DNA from: Enterobacteriaceae bacterium UBA2655
GTDB lineage: Bacteria > Pseudomonadota > Gammaproteobacteria > Enterobacterales > Enterobacteriaceae
Length of the DNA stretch: 64,000 nt
Direction of reading: 5' to 3'
Assembly (NCBI GenBank): GCA_002359495.1
Contig: DENB01000051.1
Location: 1 to 64,000, forward strand
The translations under genes were made by a program, and so were the position numbers. Under the pieces are notes generated by a model that searched no databases, was not told the DNA's origin, and saw nothing but the letters and a program-made list of their open reading frames with translations. Shown piece by piece: positions 8,818 to 17,299 of this stretch (within the stretch, counting starts at the first letter, position 1; each line of letters begins with the position of its first letter).

Positions 8818-9864
8818 TCAAATTTTATGCGGCCGCGGTCGGCCATTGCCCAACAGAATCGCCAGCCGACTGCCGCCCGGCGTGGTCTCCATCAGGATCT
8901 TACTGACGCTGGTGAGCGGCACGGAAAGCAGCATGCCGACCGGGCCGAGCAGCCAGCCCCAGAAAATCAACGACAGGAACACCACCAGCGTCGACAGGCC
9001 GAGGCTGCGCCCCATTAAGCGGGGCTCCAGCATATTGCCGAACACCATATGGATGGTGCTGAAGATCGCGGCCACCAGCAGCGCGTCGTAAACGTTGTTC
9101 AGCACCAGCGCCTGAATGAAAGGCGGAATGCCGGCGATGATCGGCCCGATATTCGGGATAAAGTTCAGGATGAACGCCACCACGCCCCAAAACAGCGCAA
9201 ACTTTACCCCCACCAGCAGCAGCGCCAGCCAGACCGCGACGCCGGTAATCAGGCTGATCAACGTTTTCAGCGCCAGATAGTGCGTCACGCCTTTCAGCGC
9301 GCGGTGCAGGCCGGCGATATGAATCTGCGGGTTCATCAGGGCGTTGCGCAGCTTATAGGGCAGATGATGCACTTCGAACAGCATGAACACCACGGTCAGG
9401 ACCAGCAGCATTACGTTGGTCATGGCGCCGGAAAATTGCGTCAGCAGCAGCGTCGCCATATTCATCGCCACGTTCGGATCGAAATGCTCTGCCAGCGAAT
9501 CGGTTGAAATATTGAGGTTAAAGCCCGCCGCCAGATGCTGGATCACCTGCAGCTTCTGCTCCAGCATGGCACGCAGCTGCGGATAGATGGCTGAAAATTC
9601 GCTGACCGAACTGGCCAGCACCGCCACCAGCATCAGAATGACGATCATAATGACCGTGATCACCAGCGCGATCGCCAGCCCGCGACGCAACCCGCGTCGG
9701 CGCAGCATCGTTACCAGAGGGTTAAGCACAATTGCCAGGAAGCTGGCGAGTAAAAAGGGCACCAGAATGTCGGAAGCGGCGCGGATGCCGGCCAGAATAA
9801 TCACCAGCATCGCCATTTTGACCAACATGTTCTGACCCATCTTTTGCTGCAGGGGTTCGCTCAT
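8818..9864 (-). CDS. yhhT: AI-2E family transporter YhhT
   Basis: A 348-residue multi-spanning inner-membrane protein of the AI-2 exporter-like (PerM/YdiK/YhhT) family. It matches remembered E. coli YhhT in ALNPLV-type first helices, in LMNPQIHIAGLHRALKGVTHYLALKTL, and in NMLEPRLMGRSLGLSTLVVFLSLIFWGWLLGPVGMLLSVPLT (quoted in part from the conserved end). The physiological substrate of YhhT is not established. The ATG at 9864 is preceded by AGGAGAAGGT. It is divergent from yhhS, as in K-12, with about 300 bp between them and no obvious further gene in that gap. Confidence 0.93.
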   Translation of the reverse strand: MSEPLQQKMGQNMLVKMAMLVIILAGIRAASDILVPFLLASFLAIVLNPLVTMLRRRGLRRGLAIALVITVIMIVILMLVAVLASSVSEFSAIYPQLRAMLEQKLQVIQHLAAGFNLNISTDSLAEHFDPNVAMNMATLLLTQFSGAMTNVMLLVLTVVFMLFEVHHLPYKLRNALMNPQIHIAGLHRALKGVTHYLALKTLISLITGVAVWLALLLVGVKFALFWGVVAFILNFIPNIGPIIAGIPPFIQALVLNNVYDALLVAAIFSTIHMVFGNMLEPRLMGRSLGLSTLVVFLSLIFWGWLLGPVGMLLSVPLTSVSKILMETTPGGSRLAILLGNGRPRPHKI

Positions 9865-10163
9865 ACCTTCTCCTGATCATGAAGCGGCACAGGAAAGTGT
9901 AGCTGAAGGTAAATTAACTACCTGATTTACAGCATGAAAACAGAATAATTTCAGTGCATCCGCCGTCTTTGTAATGCCAGCAAGGCCGATATGAATAATG
10001 GACGGTTTGGCGGCTCGCCTGCGCCAACGCCACAGAATCCGGCAAGGGAAAGGGCGAGGCAAAAAAGCGCGATATCAGTCGCCTCGCTGTCACAAGCGCC
10101 GGAAAAGGGTGTAGATTGTAAAATCCCTGTGAAAATTTCAGTCAAACACGAGTGCGATCTTTC

Positions 10164-11366
10164 ATGTCAGACCAGTCAGCAACGGAACCTGCTCAACGCG
10201 GTTTGCGTTTAAACCTGCTTATTCTCTCGATCGTGATGTTCAACTTCGCCAGCTATCTCACCATCGGCTTGCCGCTGGCGGTTCTGCCGGGCTTCGTCCA
10301 CGATACGCTGGGCTACAGCGCCTTTTGGGCTGGGCTGGTGATCAGCCTGCAATACCTTTCGACCCTGTTAAGCCGCCCTCATGCCGGTCGCTACGCCGAT
10401 CTCTGGGGAGCGAAAAAAGTGGTGATCGTCGGGCTGTTCGGCTGCCTGCTGAGCGGGATCTGTACGCTATTGGCGGCCTTCACCCTCGCCATGCCCTTTG
10501 TCAGTCTGGCGTTGCTCTGTCTGGGGCGGCTGATATTGGGGCTGGGCCAGAGCTTCGCCGGCACCGGCACCACGCTGTGGGGCGTCGGCCGCGTCGGATC
10601 GCTGCATATCGGCCGCGTCATCTCCTGGAACGGCATCGTTACCTACGGCGCGATGGCAATCGGCGCGCCGCTGGGCGTGCTGATTTTCCGCAGCGGCGGC
10701 CTGCTGCTGCTGGCCTCGGTCATTATTCTGATTTGTCTGCTGGCGATCGCCCTGGCCTGGCCGCGAGCGAAAGTGAAAGCCGGCAAGACGGAGCCGATGC
10801 CGTTTCGCGCCGTGCTCGGCAAGGTTTACGGGCTGGGATTGATCCTGGCGATGGGGTCGGCAGGCTTCGGGGTTATCGCCACCTTCATTACACTGTTTTA
10901 TCGCGACAAGGGCTGGGACGGCGCGGCTTTTGCGCTGACGCTGTTCAGCGCCGCTTTTGTCGGCACGCGCCTGCTGTTTCCCAACGCCATCAACCGCCGC
11001 GGCGGGCTGCACGTCGCCAGCATCTGCCTGCTGGTGGAAGCGATCGGCCTTTTGCTGGTTTGGGGCGCCTTCGATCCCTGGATGGCGAAAGCGGGGGCGT
11101 TTCTGACCGGCGCCGGCTTCTCGCTGGTTTTCCCGGCGATTGGCGTGGAGGCAGTGAAAAAGGTGCCGTCGCAAAGTCAGGGCAGTGCGCTGGCGACCTA
11201 TACGGCGTTTATGGATCTCTCGCTGGGGATCACCGGGCCGATCGCCGGTTTTATCATGAGCTTCGCCGGCATTCCGCTGGTTTATCTGCTGACCGCGCTA
11301 CTGGTCTTGGTGGCGCTGGCCTGCACCCTGCGGCTGAAGCAGCGCAGCGGTGAAGGCAAGGCGTGA
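10164..11366 (+). CDS. yhhS: MFS transporter YhhS
   Basis: A 400-residue major facilitator of the YhhS/YfcJ drug-efflux-like group in the inner membrane, expected to have twelve helices. It follows E. coli YhhS closely: NFASYLTIGLPLAVLPG, SLQYLSTLLSRPHAGRYAD, GIGQSFAGTG-like LGLGQSFAGTGTTLWGVG and ITLFYRDKGWDGAAFALTLF. E. coli YhhS has been linked to arabinose and glyphosate efflux, but the natural substrate is uncertain. I chose ATG 10164 by homology; an in-frame GTG at 10152 is possible, and neither has a strong ribosome site. In K-12 the next gene is dcrB; here the inositol island begins instead. Confidence 0.95.
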   Translation: MSDQSATEPAQRGLRLNLLILSIVMFNFASYLTIGLPLAVLPGFVHDTLGYSAFWAGLVISLQYLSTLLSRPHAGRYADLWGAKKVVIVGLFGCLLSGICTLLAAFTLAMPFVSLALLCLGRLILGLGQSFAGTGTTLWGVGRVGSLHIGRVISWNGIVTYGAMAIGAPLGVLIFRSGGLLLLASVIILICLLAIALAWPRAKVKAGKTEPMPFRAVLGKVYGLGLILAMGSAGFGVIATFITLFYRDKGWDGAAFALTLFSAAFVGTRLLFPNAINRRGGLHVASICLLVEAIGLLLVWGAFDPWMAKAGAFLTGAGFSLVFPAIGVEAVKKVPSQSQGSALATYTAFMDLSLGITGPIAGFIMSFAGIPLVYLLTALLVLVALACTLRLKQRSGEGKA

Positions 11367-11390
11367 AAAAGGGGCCTGCGAAAGAGGCCC
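11366..11390 (-). terminator. Terminator of iolI
   Basis: A 6-bp GGGCCT/AGGCCC stem (11372-11377, 11385-11390) with a 7-nt loop, followed on the minus strand by CTTTTTC. A second hairpin without a T-tract (GCGCAGGC at 11420-11427 with GCCTGCGC at 11433-11440) lies between it and the iolI stop. Together they separate the convergent yhhS and iolI genes. Confidence 0.7.
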
Positions 11391-11445
11391 GAAAACGTGC
11401 AAGGACACAGATAAACCGGGCGCAGGCTGAACGCCTGCGCAAAAA

Positions 11446-12261
11446 TCAATCCTGCAACAGCGCGATGCTGTGACGAATCTCGCGCTCGATGTCCGCCGCC
11501 GTCCAGTTCGCCAGCTGCGTCGAAAAAGGTTCGAAGGCGTAAACGCCTTTGTAGCCCATCTGCTCAAGCCGTTTCACCTGCGCCGCGCTGTTCAGAACAT
11601 CTTTGTCGCTGAGCATAATGCGCTCTTCATCGCTCAGCTCCGCCGTCGGGCGCAGATCCTCGACCCCGGAGAGATGCACCAGGCCGATCTGATTGACGTC
11701 GATGCCCGCCGGAAACTCCTGCTCGGCATTTTCATACAGATGATGATGGAAGGTATCGAGCACCAGCTTGAACGGCGCCTGCGCATCCTGAATCAGGGTT
11801 TGCGTCTGCACCGCCGAACGCAGCGAGCTGATCGGAAAGCCCAGCGGCTCCACCAGCCCCTGAATGTCGTAACGTGCAAACAGCGGCGCCAGGACGCGCA
11901 TCGCCGCCAGCGTATCGTCGGCGGAAACCGCGATCCCTTCATTCAATGGGCACATCACCAGTGCGCGGGCGCCGATGCGCTGCGCCTCCTGCAACAGCGC
12001 TTCCGCTTTCGCCAGCAGCGCCTCGTCCGGCCGGTTAAAGGGATAGAGCGCATTGATGGTGACGATCTCGATTTCATACTTCTCTTTCAGCGCCACCAGC
12101 TGGGCCGCGCTGAGGTGATCTGTGACCTTGCCGCCTGGCATATCGTTGCGCAGTTCGACTTTATTCAGGCCAAGCCGCTGCATCAGCTGGAAAAACGTAT
12201 CCAGGGAGAGCGCCGGGGCAATTTTACGGTTGATACAGAAACGGGTGGGATCGATGGCCAT
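11446..12261 (-). CDS. iolI: IolI-type 2-keto-myo-inositol isomerase (TIM-barrel)
   Basis: A 271-residue sugar-phosphate isomerase/epimerase-like TIM barrel. It matches the layout of Bacillus IolI, which interconverts 2-keto-myo-inositol and 1-keto-D-chiro-inositol: KVELRNDMPGG near the start, TINALYPFNRPDEALL, the metal-ligand Glu in GLVEPLGFP, Asp-His in LVLDTFHHHLYENAEQE, and a C-terminal Glu in YAFEPFST. This enzyme allows D-chiro-inositol to enter the pathway. ATG 12261 follows GCAGGAG at about 7-bp spacing. It is the only catabolic iol gene placed alone, divergent from iolA across a 422-bp control region. A related but different epimerase activity cannot be excluded. Confidence 0.82.
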   Translation of the reverse strand: MAIDPTRFCINRKIAPALSLDTFFQLMQRLGLNKVELRNDMPGGKVTDHLSAAQLVALKEKYEIEIVTINALYPFNRPDEALLAKAEALLQEAQRIGARALVMCPLNEGIAVSADDTLAAMRVLAPLFARYDIQGLVEPLGFPISSLRSAVQTQTLIQDAQAPFKLVLDTFHHHLYENAEQEFPAGIDVNQIGLVHLSGVEDLRPTAELSDEERIMLSDKDVLNSAAQVKRLEQMGYKGVYAFEPFSTQLANWTAADIEREIRHSIALLQD

Positions 12262-12683
12262 GCTGCTGCTCCTGCAATAAAGAAAAGGGGATGGCCATAA
12301 AAGAACATTTATTTCATTAATAGTGAATTATGAAATGTAAATTATTGGAGATGACTCGCAAAAATTCCATTTCGCCCGGCGGGGATCCGGCTTAGCGTCA
12401 GCGCCTGTTGCTGTTTTTCCGCTTTGCTCCTGACCGGAGCAGCAGCGCCCGACCTGTGGCGCAGCGGGGCTCGGGTCCTTTTTATGCGTGAGATAAGCCG
12501 ACCGCCGGGCCGGGGAGAAAAATGCGATCCATGCCGCTAAAAAATAATCTTTCAAAAATAATTATTTGAAAAATTTATTCCACTGTAATAGCTTCAAAGC
12601 ACGCTTTTGGTTTTGTCTGGACAGGCGGCGCTTAAGGTTATCGACTGCCTGCGGGGAACTTACACATTCAAAGAGGCAATAGC
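12262..12683. promoter_or_regulatory. Divergent iolI/iolA control region with two candidate operators
   Basis: No credible gene lies in these 422 bp. Two dyads fit RpiR-type operators. ATTTCAT (12311-12317) and ATGAAAT (12330-12336), 12 bp apart, lie about 50 bp before iolI. TTTCAAA (12550-12556) and TTTGAAA (12565-12571), 8 bp apart, lie about 110 bp before iolA. Between them is a GC-rich stretch with small hairpins, for example TGCTCC at 12425-12430 with GGAGCA at 12436-12441. Assignment to IolR is inferred from motif recurrence elsewhere in the island. Confidence 0.55.
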
Positions 12684-14189
12684 ATGAACATCACAGGAAA
12701 CTTTATCGGCGGTCAAATTACCTTTAGCGCCAGTAACGAAACTATCCCTGTTTACGATCCGGCAACCGGCGCTATCGCACGCGAACTGACGCAAAGTACG
12801 GCCGATGAAGTGGCCCACGCGATTGAAGTGGCGCACAACGCTTTTCCTGAATGGTCGAAGACGTCGCCGCTGCGTCGCGCACGCGTGATGTTTAATTTTA
12901 AGGCGCTGCTGGAGCAGCATCGCGACGAGCTGGCGGAACTGATCGTGACCGAGCACGGCAAGGTGTGGTCCGACGCGCTGGGCGAGCTGACGCGCGGTAT
13001 GGAGGTAGTGGAGTTCGCCTGCGGCATTCCACATTTGCTGAAAGGCGAGTATTCGCCAAACGTCGGGACCGGCGTCGACAGTTATTCGTTGATGCAGCCG
13101 CTGGGTGTGGTGGCGGGCATTACGCCTTTTAACTTCCCGGCGATGGTGCCGATGTGGATGTTCCCTATCGCGCTGGCCTGCGGCAATACCTTTGTGCTGA
13201 AGCCGCCGGCGCTGGATCCTTCCGCTTCGGTGCGTATGGCTGAGCTGCTGAAAGAAGCGGGTTTGCCGGACGGCGTGTTTAACGTGGTTCACTGTTCCAA
13301 CGAGGACGCCGAGCAGCTTTATACCGATCCGCGCGTGCAGGCGGTGAGCTTCGTCGGCTCTTCCGGCGTGGCCGAGCATATTTATAAAACCGCCAGCGCC
13401 CACGGCAAGCGCGTGCAGGCGTTCGGCGCGGCGAAGAACCACGCTATTGTGATGCCGGACGCCGATCTCGACGCGACCGTTAATGCCATTATGGGCGGCG
13501 CTTTCGGTTCGGCGGGCGAGCGTTGCATGGCGCTGCCGGTGGTGGTGGCGGTGGGCGACGATACCGCCGATAAGCTGATCGCCAGCCTGACGCCGCTGGT
13601 GAAGGCGTTGCGCGTAGGGCCGGGCATTAGCAAAGGCGCGGAAGAGAATGAGATGGGACCGGTGGTGTCCGCCGCGCATCAGAAGAAGGTGTTGGGCTAT
13701 ATCGACGCAGGCGAGAAGGAAGGGGCGAAGCTGGTGGTGGACGGCCGCAACTGTCAGGTGCCGGGCTACGCCGAGGGGTATTACATCGGCGGCACGCTGT
13801 TCGATAACGTGACGCCTGAGATGGTGATCTGGCGCGAGGAGATTTTCGGGCCGGTGCTGAGCATTATGCGCGCCCCCGACTACGCCAGCGCGCTGGCGAT
13901 CGTCAACAGCCATGAGTTCGGCAACGGCAGCGCCATTTTTACCAGCAACGGCCATACCGCGCGCGATTTCGTTCAGGAAGTGCAGGCAGGGATGGTGGGC
14001 GTTAACGTGCCGGTGCCGGTGCCGATGGCATTCCACAGTTTCGGCGGCTGGAAGCGTTCGGTGTTCGGCGCGTTGAACGTACATGGCCCGGACGGCGTGC
14101 GTTTTTATACCCGCATGAAGACCGCAACGGCGCGCTGGCCGAGCGGTCAGCAGACAGTGTCTGAATTTAGCATGCCGACCCTGGGTTGA
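12684..14189 (+). CDS. iolA: CoA-acylating (methyl)malonate-semialdehyde dehydrogenase
   Basis: Converts malonate semialdehyde plus CoA and NAD+ to acetyl-CoA and CO2, the last step of myo-inositol breakdown. The 501-residue product has the aldehyde dehydrogenase fold: the cofactor segment GITPFNFPAMVPMWMFPIAL, FVGSSGVAEHIY, catalytic Cys281 in GSAGERCMAL, and the EEIFGPVLS motif. The MmsA/IolA group lacks the usual general-base Glu, which suits CoA-dependent chemistry. AAGAGGC precedes the ATG. It is first in a two-gene unit with iolB, whose start lies 18 bp past the iolA stop. Expected to be repressed by IolR through the upstream dyads. Confidence 0.95.
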   Translation: MNITGNFIGGQITFSASNETIPVYDPATGAIARELTQSTADEVAHAIEVAHNAFPEWSKTSPLRRARVMFNFKALLEQHRDELAELIVTEHGKVWSDALGELTRGMEVVEFACGIPHLLKGEYSPNVGTGVDSYSLMQPLGVVAGITPFNFPAMVPMWMFPIALACGNTFVLKPPALDPSASVRMAELLKEAGLPDGVFNVVHCSNEDAEQLYTDPRVQAVSFVGSSGVAEHIYKTASAHGKRVQAFGAAKNHAIVMPDADLDATVNAIMGGAFGSAGERCMALPVVVAVGDDTADKLIASLTPLVKALRVGPGISKGAEENEMGPVVSAAHQKKVLGYIDAGEKEGAKLVVDGRNCQVPGYAEGYYIGGTLFDNVTPEMVIWREEIFGPVLSIMRAPDYASALAIVNSHEFGNGSAIFTSNGHTARDFVQEVQAGMVGVNVPVPVPMAFHSFGGWKRSVFGALNVHGPDGVRFYTRMKTATARWPSGQQTVSEFSMPTLG

Positions 14190-14206
14190 TTCGCGAACGG
14201 AGGAGG

Positions 14207-15031
14207 ATGACTTTACTGGCTAAAGCGCAGCAGCCGGACAGCAACGGTCGTATTCAGCACGTTACGCCGGAGAGCGCCGGCTGGCGTTACGTCGGGTTTG
14301 ACGCTTATTTGTTGAAGAAGGGGCAGAGTTTGAGTCTGGAGAGCAGCGACAGGGAGTTGTGTCTGGTGTTGGTCGCCGGGCTGGCGTCGGTAAATACCTC
14401 GCAGGCGGAGTTTCCCCATATCGGCAAGCGGATGTCGCCTTTTGAGCGTACGCCGCCCTGGTCGGTTTATGTGCCGCACGGCGATAGAGTAGAGGTGTTC
14501 GCCGAGAGCGATTTAGAGTTGGCGGTGTGCAGCGCGCCCGGTCAGGGCGATTTGCCGGCGCGTTTGATCGCGCCGGAGGATGTCGGCGTGGAGCAGCGCG
14601 GAAAGGGGCGCAATAAGCGGCTGGTGCATAATATTTTGCCGGATGATAAGCCAGCGGGCAGTTTGTTGGTGGTGGAGGTGTATACCAATGAGGGCGATAC
14701 CAGCTCTTACCCCAGCCATAAGCACGATCAGGAGAACGTGGAGAACGAGACTTATCTGGAGGAGACTTATTATCACCGTTTTAGTCCAGAGCAGGGGTTC
14801 GCCATGCAGCGCGTTTATACGGACGATCGTTCGCTCGATGTGTGTATGGCGCCTTATAATTGCGATGTAGTGACCGTGCCGCGCGGCTATCATCCGGTGG
14901 CGACTATCGCCGGTTATGATAATTATTATCTTAACGTGATGGCGGGGCCGGTGCGTCTGTGGAAGTTTACCTGGGAGAAGGATCACGCCTGGGTGAATAG
15001 CGAGAGTTATCCGCAGGAGAAGTCTCGTTAG
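14207..15031 (+). CDS. iolB: 5-deoxy-glucuronate isomerase
   Basis: Isomerises 5-deoxy-D-glucuronate to 2-deoxy-5-keto-D-gluconate, linking IolD to the IolC kinase. The 274-residue bicupin protein matches Bacillus IolB in QRGKGRNKRLVHNILPD, SLLVVEVYT, the metal-ligand cluster YPSHKHDQEN with downstream Glu, QRVYTDDRSLD, and YYLNVMAGPVRLWKF. I prefer ATG 14207 with GGAGG just upstream; a TTG at 14186 that overlaps the iolA stop is in frame and gives 281 residues. Codon use is odd beside its neighbours: leucine is often TTG and glutamate mostly GAG, whereas iolA prefers CTG. The following 330 bp hold repeats, not genes. Confidence 0.94.
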   Translation: MTLLAKAQQPDSNGRIQHVTPESAGWRYVGFDAYLLKKGQSLSLESSDRELCLVLVAGLASVNTSQAEFPHIGKRMSPFERTPPWSVYVPHGDRVEVFAESDLELAVCSAPGQGDLPARLIAPEDVGVEQRGKGRNKRLVHNILPDDKPAGSLLVVEVYTNEGDTSSYPSHKHDQENVENETYLEETYYHRFSPEQGFAMQRVYTDDRSLDVCMAPYNCDVVTVPRGYHPVATIAGYDNYYLNVMAGPVRLWKFTWEKDHAWVNSESYPQEKSR

Positions 15032-15062
15032 CGGGGGGAAGTGAGTCGGGGGCTGGATGTCG

Positions 15063-15194
15063 GGCGCTGGATGTCCAGCGCCTGCGCGGGTAACCCCGTC
15101 AGATCGTAAAGTCGCAAAGACGTCATCCCTGACTGCTCGGCCCGCGCCATCCCTGGCGCGGGACGCTTTACTCCTCTGACGGGGTTACCCGCGC
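15063..15194. repeat. Nested perfect palindromes after iolB
   Basis: Three perfect dyads lie in a row. A hairpin GGCGCTGGA/TCCAGCGCC (15063-15071, 15074-15082) has a 2-nt loop. Next come 20-bp inverted repeats, GCGCGGGTAACCCCGTCAGA at 15084-15103 and its exact complement at 15175-15194. Inside these are GTAAAG near 15106 pairing with CTTTAC near 15166, and a 9-bp hairpin CCCGCGCCA/TGGCGCGGG (15141-15149, 15154-15162). The whole can fold into one long nested stem. It may be an intergenic repeat family member, a small MITE-like element or a structured RNA. No target duplication is evident. Confidence 0.8.
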
Positions 15195-15211
15195 CTCAGA
15201 CTTCTTAGCCG

Positions 15212-15298
15212 TCTGTGAGAAAAGGCAAACCGTGCTGGTTTTGTAGTTTTTAGTGTTTGTGAGAAACGGCAAACCGTGCTCGTTTTTTTAGTTTTTTT
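15212..15298. repeat. Two tandem copies of a 44-bp repeat
   Basis: The unit, containing GTGAGAAA then GGCAAACCGTGCT and a T-rich tail (GTTTT..TAGTTTTT), occurs at about 15212-15252 and again at 15257-15298, with the GTGAGA core starting at 15215 and 15259. Only a few bases differ. The T-rich ends resemble terminator tails but no strong stem precedes them. Confidence 0.85.
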
Positions 15299-15319
15299 GC
15301 TTCTTCGTCGTGTATGAAC

Positions 15320-15345
15320 AAAGGCAGCCCGGGGGCTGCCTTTTT
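15320..15345. terminator. Bidirectional terminator between iolB and iolR
   Basis: A stem GGCAGCCC (15323-15330) / GGGCTGCC (15333-15340) with a 2-nt loop is flanked by AAA on the left and TTTTT on the right. It ends iolAB-side transcription and, read on the minus strand, is placed 20-odd bp after the iolR stop. Confidence 0.85.
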
Positions 15346-15367
15346 GTTGTCTGCGAGCGGGCGGAAA

Positions 15368-16216
15368 TCAGGTTTGCGGTTGTTCGACGTTGTTCAGCGC
15401 CAGCGATACCGCCAGCGTCTGCGCCAGGCAGAGCGAGGCGACCTGCGAGCGGAAACCGTCGACCTGCGCCTCGCGCACCACGAAGCAGACATCGCTGAAG
15501 GCCGCCAGCGGGCTGACCTGGCTGTCGGTGATGGCGATTTGATGCGCGCCGCGTTTCGCGCCCAGTTCAACCAGTTCCACCGCCTCACGCGCGTAGGGCG
15601 AGTAGCTGATGGCGATTACCACGTCTTTAGGGTTTACCATGCTGAGCTGTTCGGTAAACATGCCGCCCAGGCCGTCGATAAGAAAGGCGCGACGTTCAAG
15701 GTGGCGCAGGGCGTATACCAGATAAGAGGCGACGCTGAACGAACGGCGCAGGCCGATAACGTAGATGTTCTCCGCCTCGCCGAGCAGTTTCACCGCCTTG
15801 TTGAGCTGATCCGGGTTGACCTGCATCGCCAGCTGTTGCAGCGCCTGGCTATTTACCATGGTGAACACGTTGAGGATTTCCGCCGGACTCTCGGGCGAGC
15901 TGGTACTGTTGTCGGTCGCGGTTTGCCGGAACAGGCGCGCGCGCTCGGTATAGTTAACCGTCTCCTCCATCAGGTGCTGACGGAAAACCTGTTTCATTTC
16001 GTTGAAGCCGCTGAAGCCGAAGGCGTTGGCGAAGCGGATCAGCGTCGAAGGCGGAACGTCGGCCTGCTGAGCGATGGATGCGACGGTATCAAAGGCGATG
16101 CTGTTACTGTTATCAAGGATATAACGAGCCACCTGCTTGAGTCGTTTACTCAGGGTTTCATAGCGACGACGAATGTCGTCCTGCAACAGAGAGAGTTGAG
16201 TTGGGTTGTTGTTCAT
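15368..16216 (-). CDS. iolR: RpiR-family regulator, probable inositol repressor IolR
   Basis: A 282-residue MurR/RpiR-type regulator. The N-terminal HTH domain (about residues 1-77) includes SIAQQADVPPSTLIRFANAFGFSGFNEMK. The C-terminal SIS domain (about 120-265) includes NIYVIGLRRSFSVASYLVYAL and VVIAISYSPYAREAVE, and would bind a pathway sugar phosphate. Its place between iolAB and iolDGHE, together with known RpiR-type IolR repressors in Salmonella and other proteobacteria, supports repression of inositol genes relieved by a pathway intermediate. It reads away from the iolE terminator and has its own promoter region with a TTTCAT/ATGAAA dyad, implying autoregulation. The ribosome site is weak. 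Confidence 0.88.
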   Translation of the reverse strand: MNNNPTQLSLLQDDIRRRYETLSKRLKQVARYILDNSNSIAFDTVASIAQQADVPPSTLIRFANAFGFSGFNEMKQVFRQHLMEETVNYTERARLFRQTATDNSTSSPESPAEILNVFTMVNSQALQQLAMQVNPDQLNKAVKLLGEAENIYVIGLRRSFSVASYLVYALRHLERRAFLIDGLGGMFTEQLSMVNPKDVVIAISYSPYAREAVELVELGAKRGAHQIAITDSQVSPLAAFSDVCFVVREAQVDGFRSQVASLCLAQTLAVSLALNNVEQPQT

Positions 16217-16277
16217 TACGGCGGCCCGTTAAATAAGAATCTGGCTGGATAATGAACGCTATATTACCAGATGGATG

Positions 16278-16331
16278 GAAAATTTCATTCGTTTGTTTGT
16301 TTCGTGAGCTTTATTTCATTGGTTTATGAAA
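16278..16331 (-). promoter_or_regulatory. iolR upstream region with candidate operators
   Basis: TTTCAT (16314-16319) and ATGAAA (16326-16331) form a dyad with 6-bp spacing. A further half-site GGAAAATTTCATT begins at 16278. Both lie 60-115 bp before the iolR start and resemble sites in the other two iol control regions. Autoregulation by IolR is inferred. Confidence 0.5.
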
Positions 16332-16350
16332 CGCCTCACAGAATGAATGG

Positions 16351-16376
16351 AAAAGGCCCGGATCGATCCGGGCCTT
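16351..16376 (-). terminator. Terminator of the iolDGHE operon
   Basis: A perfect palindrome, GGCCCGGATCGATCCGGGCC at 16355-16374, extended by AA/TT to 24 bp, is followed on the minus strand by TTTTCC. It lies 27 bp beyond the iolE stop and separates the operon from the iolR promoter. Confidence 0.82.
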
Positions 16377-16402
16377 GCTGGAAGTTTGCTGCGTTCGCTT
16401 CG

Positions 16403-17299
16403 CTACAGCCCGGCGTTATCGCGAATATAGCGTCGCGCCTTCACCGCGTATTCAAAGGGGTTCGCCAGCGCCGGATCCTGTTCCGCTTCCACCACCATCC
16501 AGCCCTGATAGCCGTAATCGTCGAGGATTTTAAACACCGGCCTGAAGTCGATCGCGCCGTCGCCCGGCACGGTAAAGGTGCCTTTTTTTACGCCGTCCAG
16601 GAATGAGAGCTTCTGCGCCCTGACTTCCGCCACCACCTCGTCGCGCACATCCTTCAGATGCACATGGGGAATGCGCGGCAGGTATTTTTCCAGCACCGCC
16701 AGCATCTTCTCCTGCGAGCCTTCCGAGTAGTAGACGTGGCCGGTATCGTAGAGAAGGCCGACGCGCTCGTCGGTCAGCGCCATAAAGCGGTCGATCTCTT
16801 CGCTGGTCTGGATCGCCGTGCCCATATGGTGATGCAGGCAGACGCGCATCCCTTTTTCTTCTGCGATGCGCGCCAGCTCGTTATAGCCCTCGGCGGTCAG
16901 CCGCCACTCTTCGTCAGTGAAAATGGGCTTCTGCTCCAGCACCGGCAGCGGGGTGCCCTGAATGCTTTTGCTCTGTTCGGAGCAGCCGATCACGCGCGCG
17001 CCCATCGCATGCAGGAAATTCATATGGTTAACGAACTCGTCGATGGTTTTCGCCTTGTCGCCGTTGGCGAAAAAGGTGCTGAACCAGGCGTTGCAGATCT
17101 CAAGGCCGCGAATCTCCAGCATCGGCTTCAGCACGGCGGGATCGCGCGGGTATTTGCTGCCGACTTCGCTGCCGGTAAAGCCCGCCAGCGCCATTTCGCT
17201 GACCGTCTGCTGGAAGGTGTTTTCGCTGCCCAGTTCGGGCATGTCGTCGTTGGTCCAGCCGATCGGCGCGATCGCCAGCTTCACATTTTGCTTGTTCAT
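16403..17299 (-). CDS. iolE: Myo-inosose-2 dehydratase
   Basis: Dehydrates 2-keto-myo-inositol to 3D-(3,5/4)-trihydroxycyclohexane-1,2-dione, step two of the pathway. The 298-residue TIM-barrel protein has the family start [41 protein letters not shown], the metal/substrate segments [32 protein letters not shown] and [13 protein letters not shown]. Length equals Bacillus IolE (297 aa). The ATG overlaps the iolH stop in an ATGA arrangement (17296-17299), so translation is probably coupled. It is the last gene of the iolD-iolG-iolH-iolE unit. Confidence 0.95.
   Translation of the reverse strand: MNKQNVKLAIAPIGWTNDDMPELGSENTFQQTVSEMALAGFTGSEVGSKYPRDPAVLKPMLEIRGLEICNAWFSTFFANGDKAKTIDEFVNHMNFLHAMGARVIGCSEQSKSIQGTPLPVLEQKPIFTDEEWRLTAEGYNELARIAEEKGMRVCLHHHMGTAIQTSEEIDRFMALTDERVGLLYDTGHVYYSEGSQEKMLAVLEKYLPRIPHVHLKDVRDEVVAEVRAQKLSFLDGVKKGTFTVPGDGAIDFRPVFKILDDYGYQGWMVVEAEQDPALANPFEYAVKARRYIRDNAGL

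Noticed and set aside
12328..12555. 75-codon frame between iolI and iolA
   Set aside because: It lies in the divergent control region between two operator-like dyads, with no start signal or similarity.
12660..14084. 474-codon open frame opposite iolA
   Set aside because: Antisense shadow of iolA with no recognisable domain or ribosome site.
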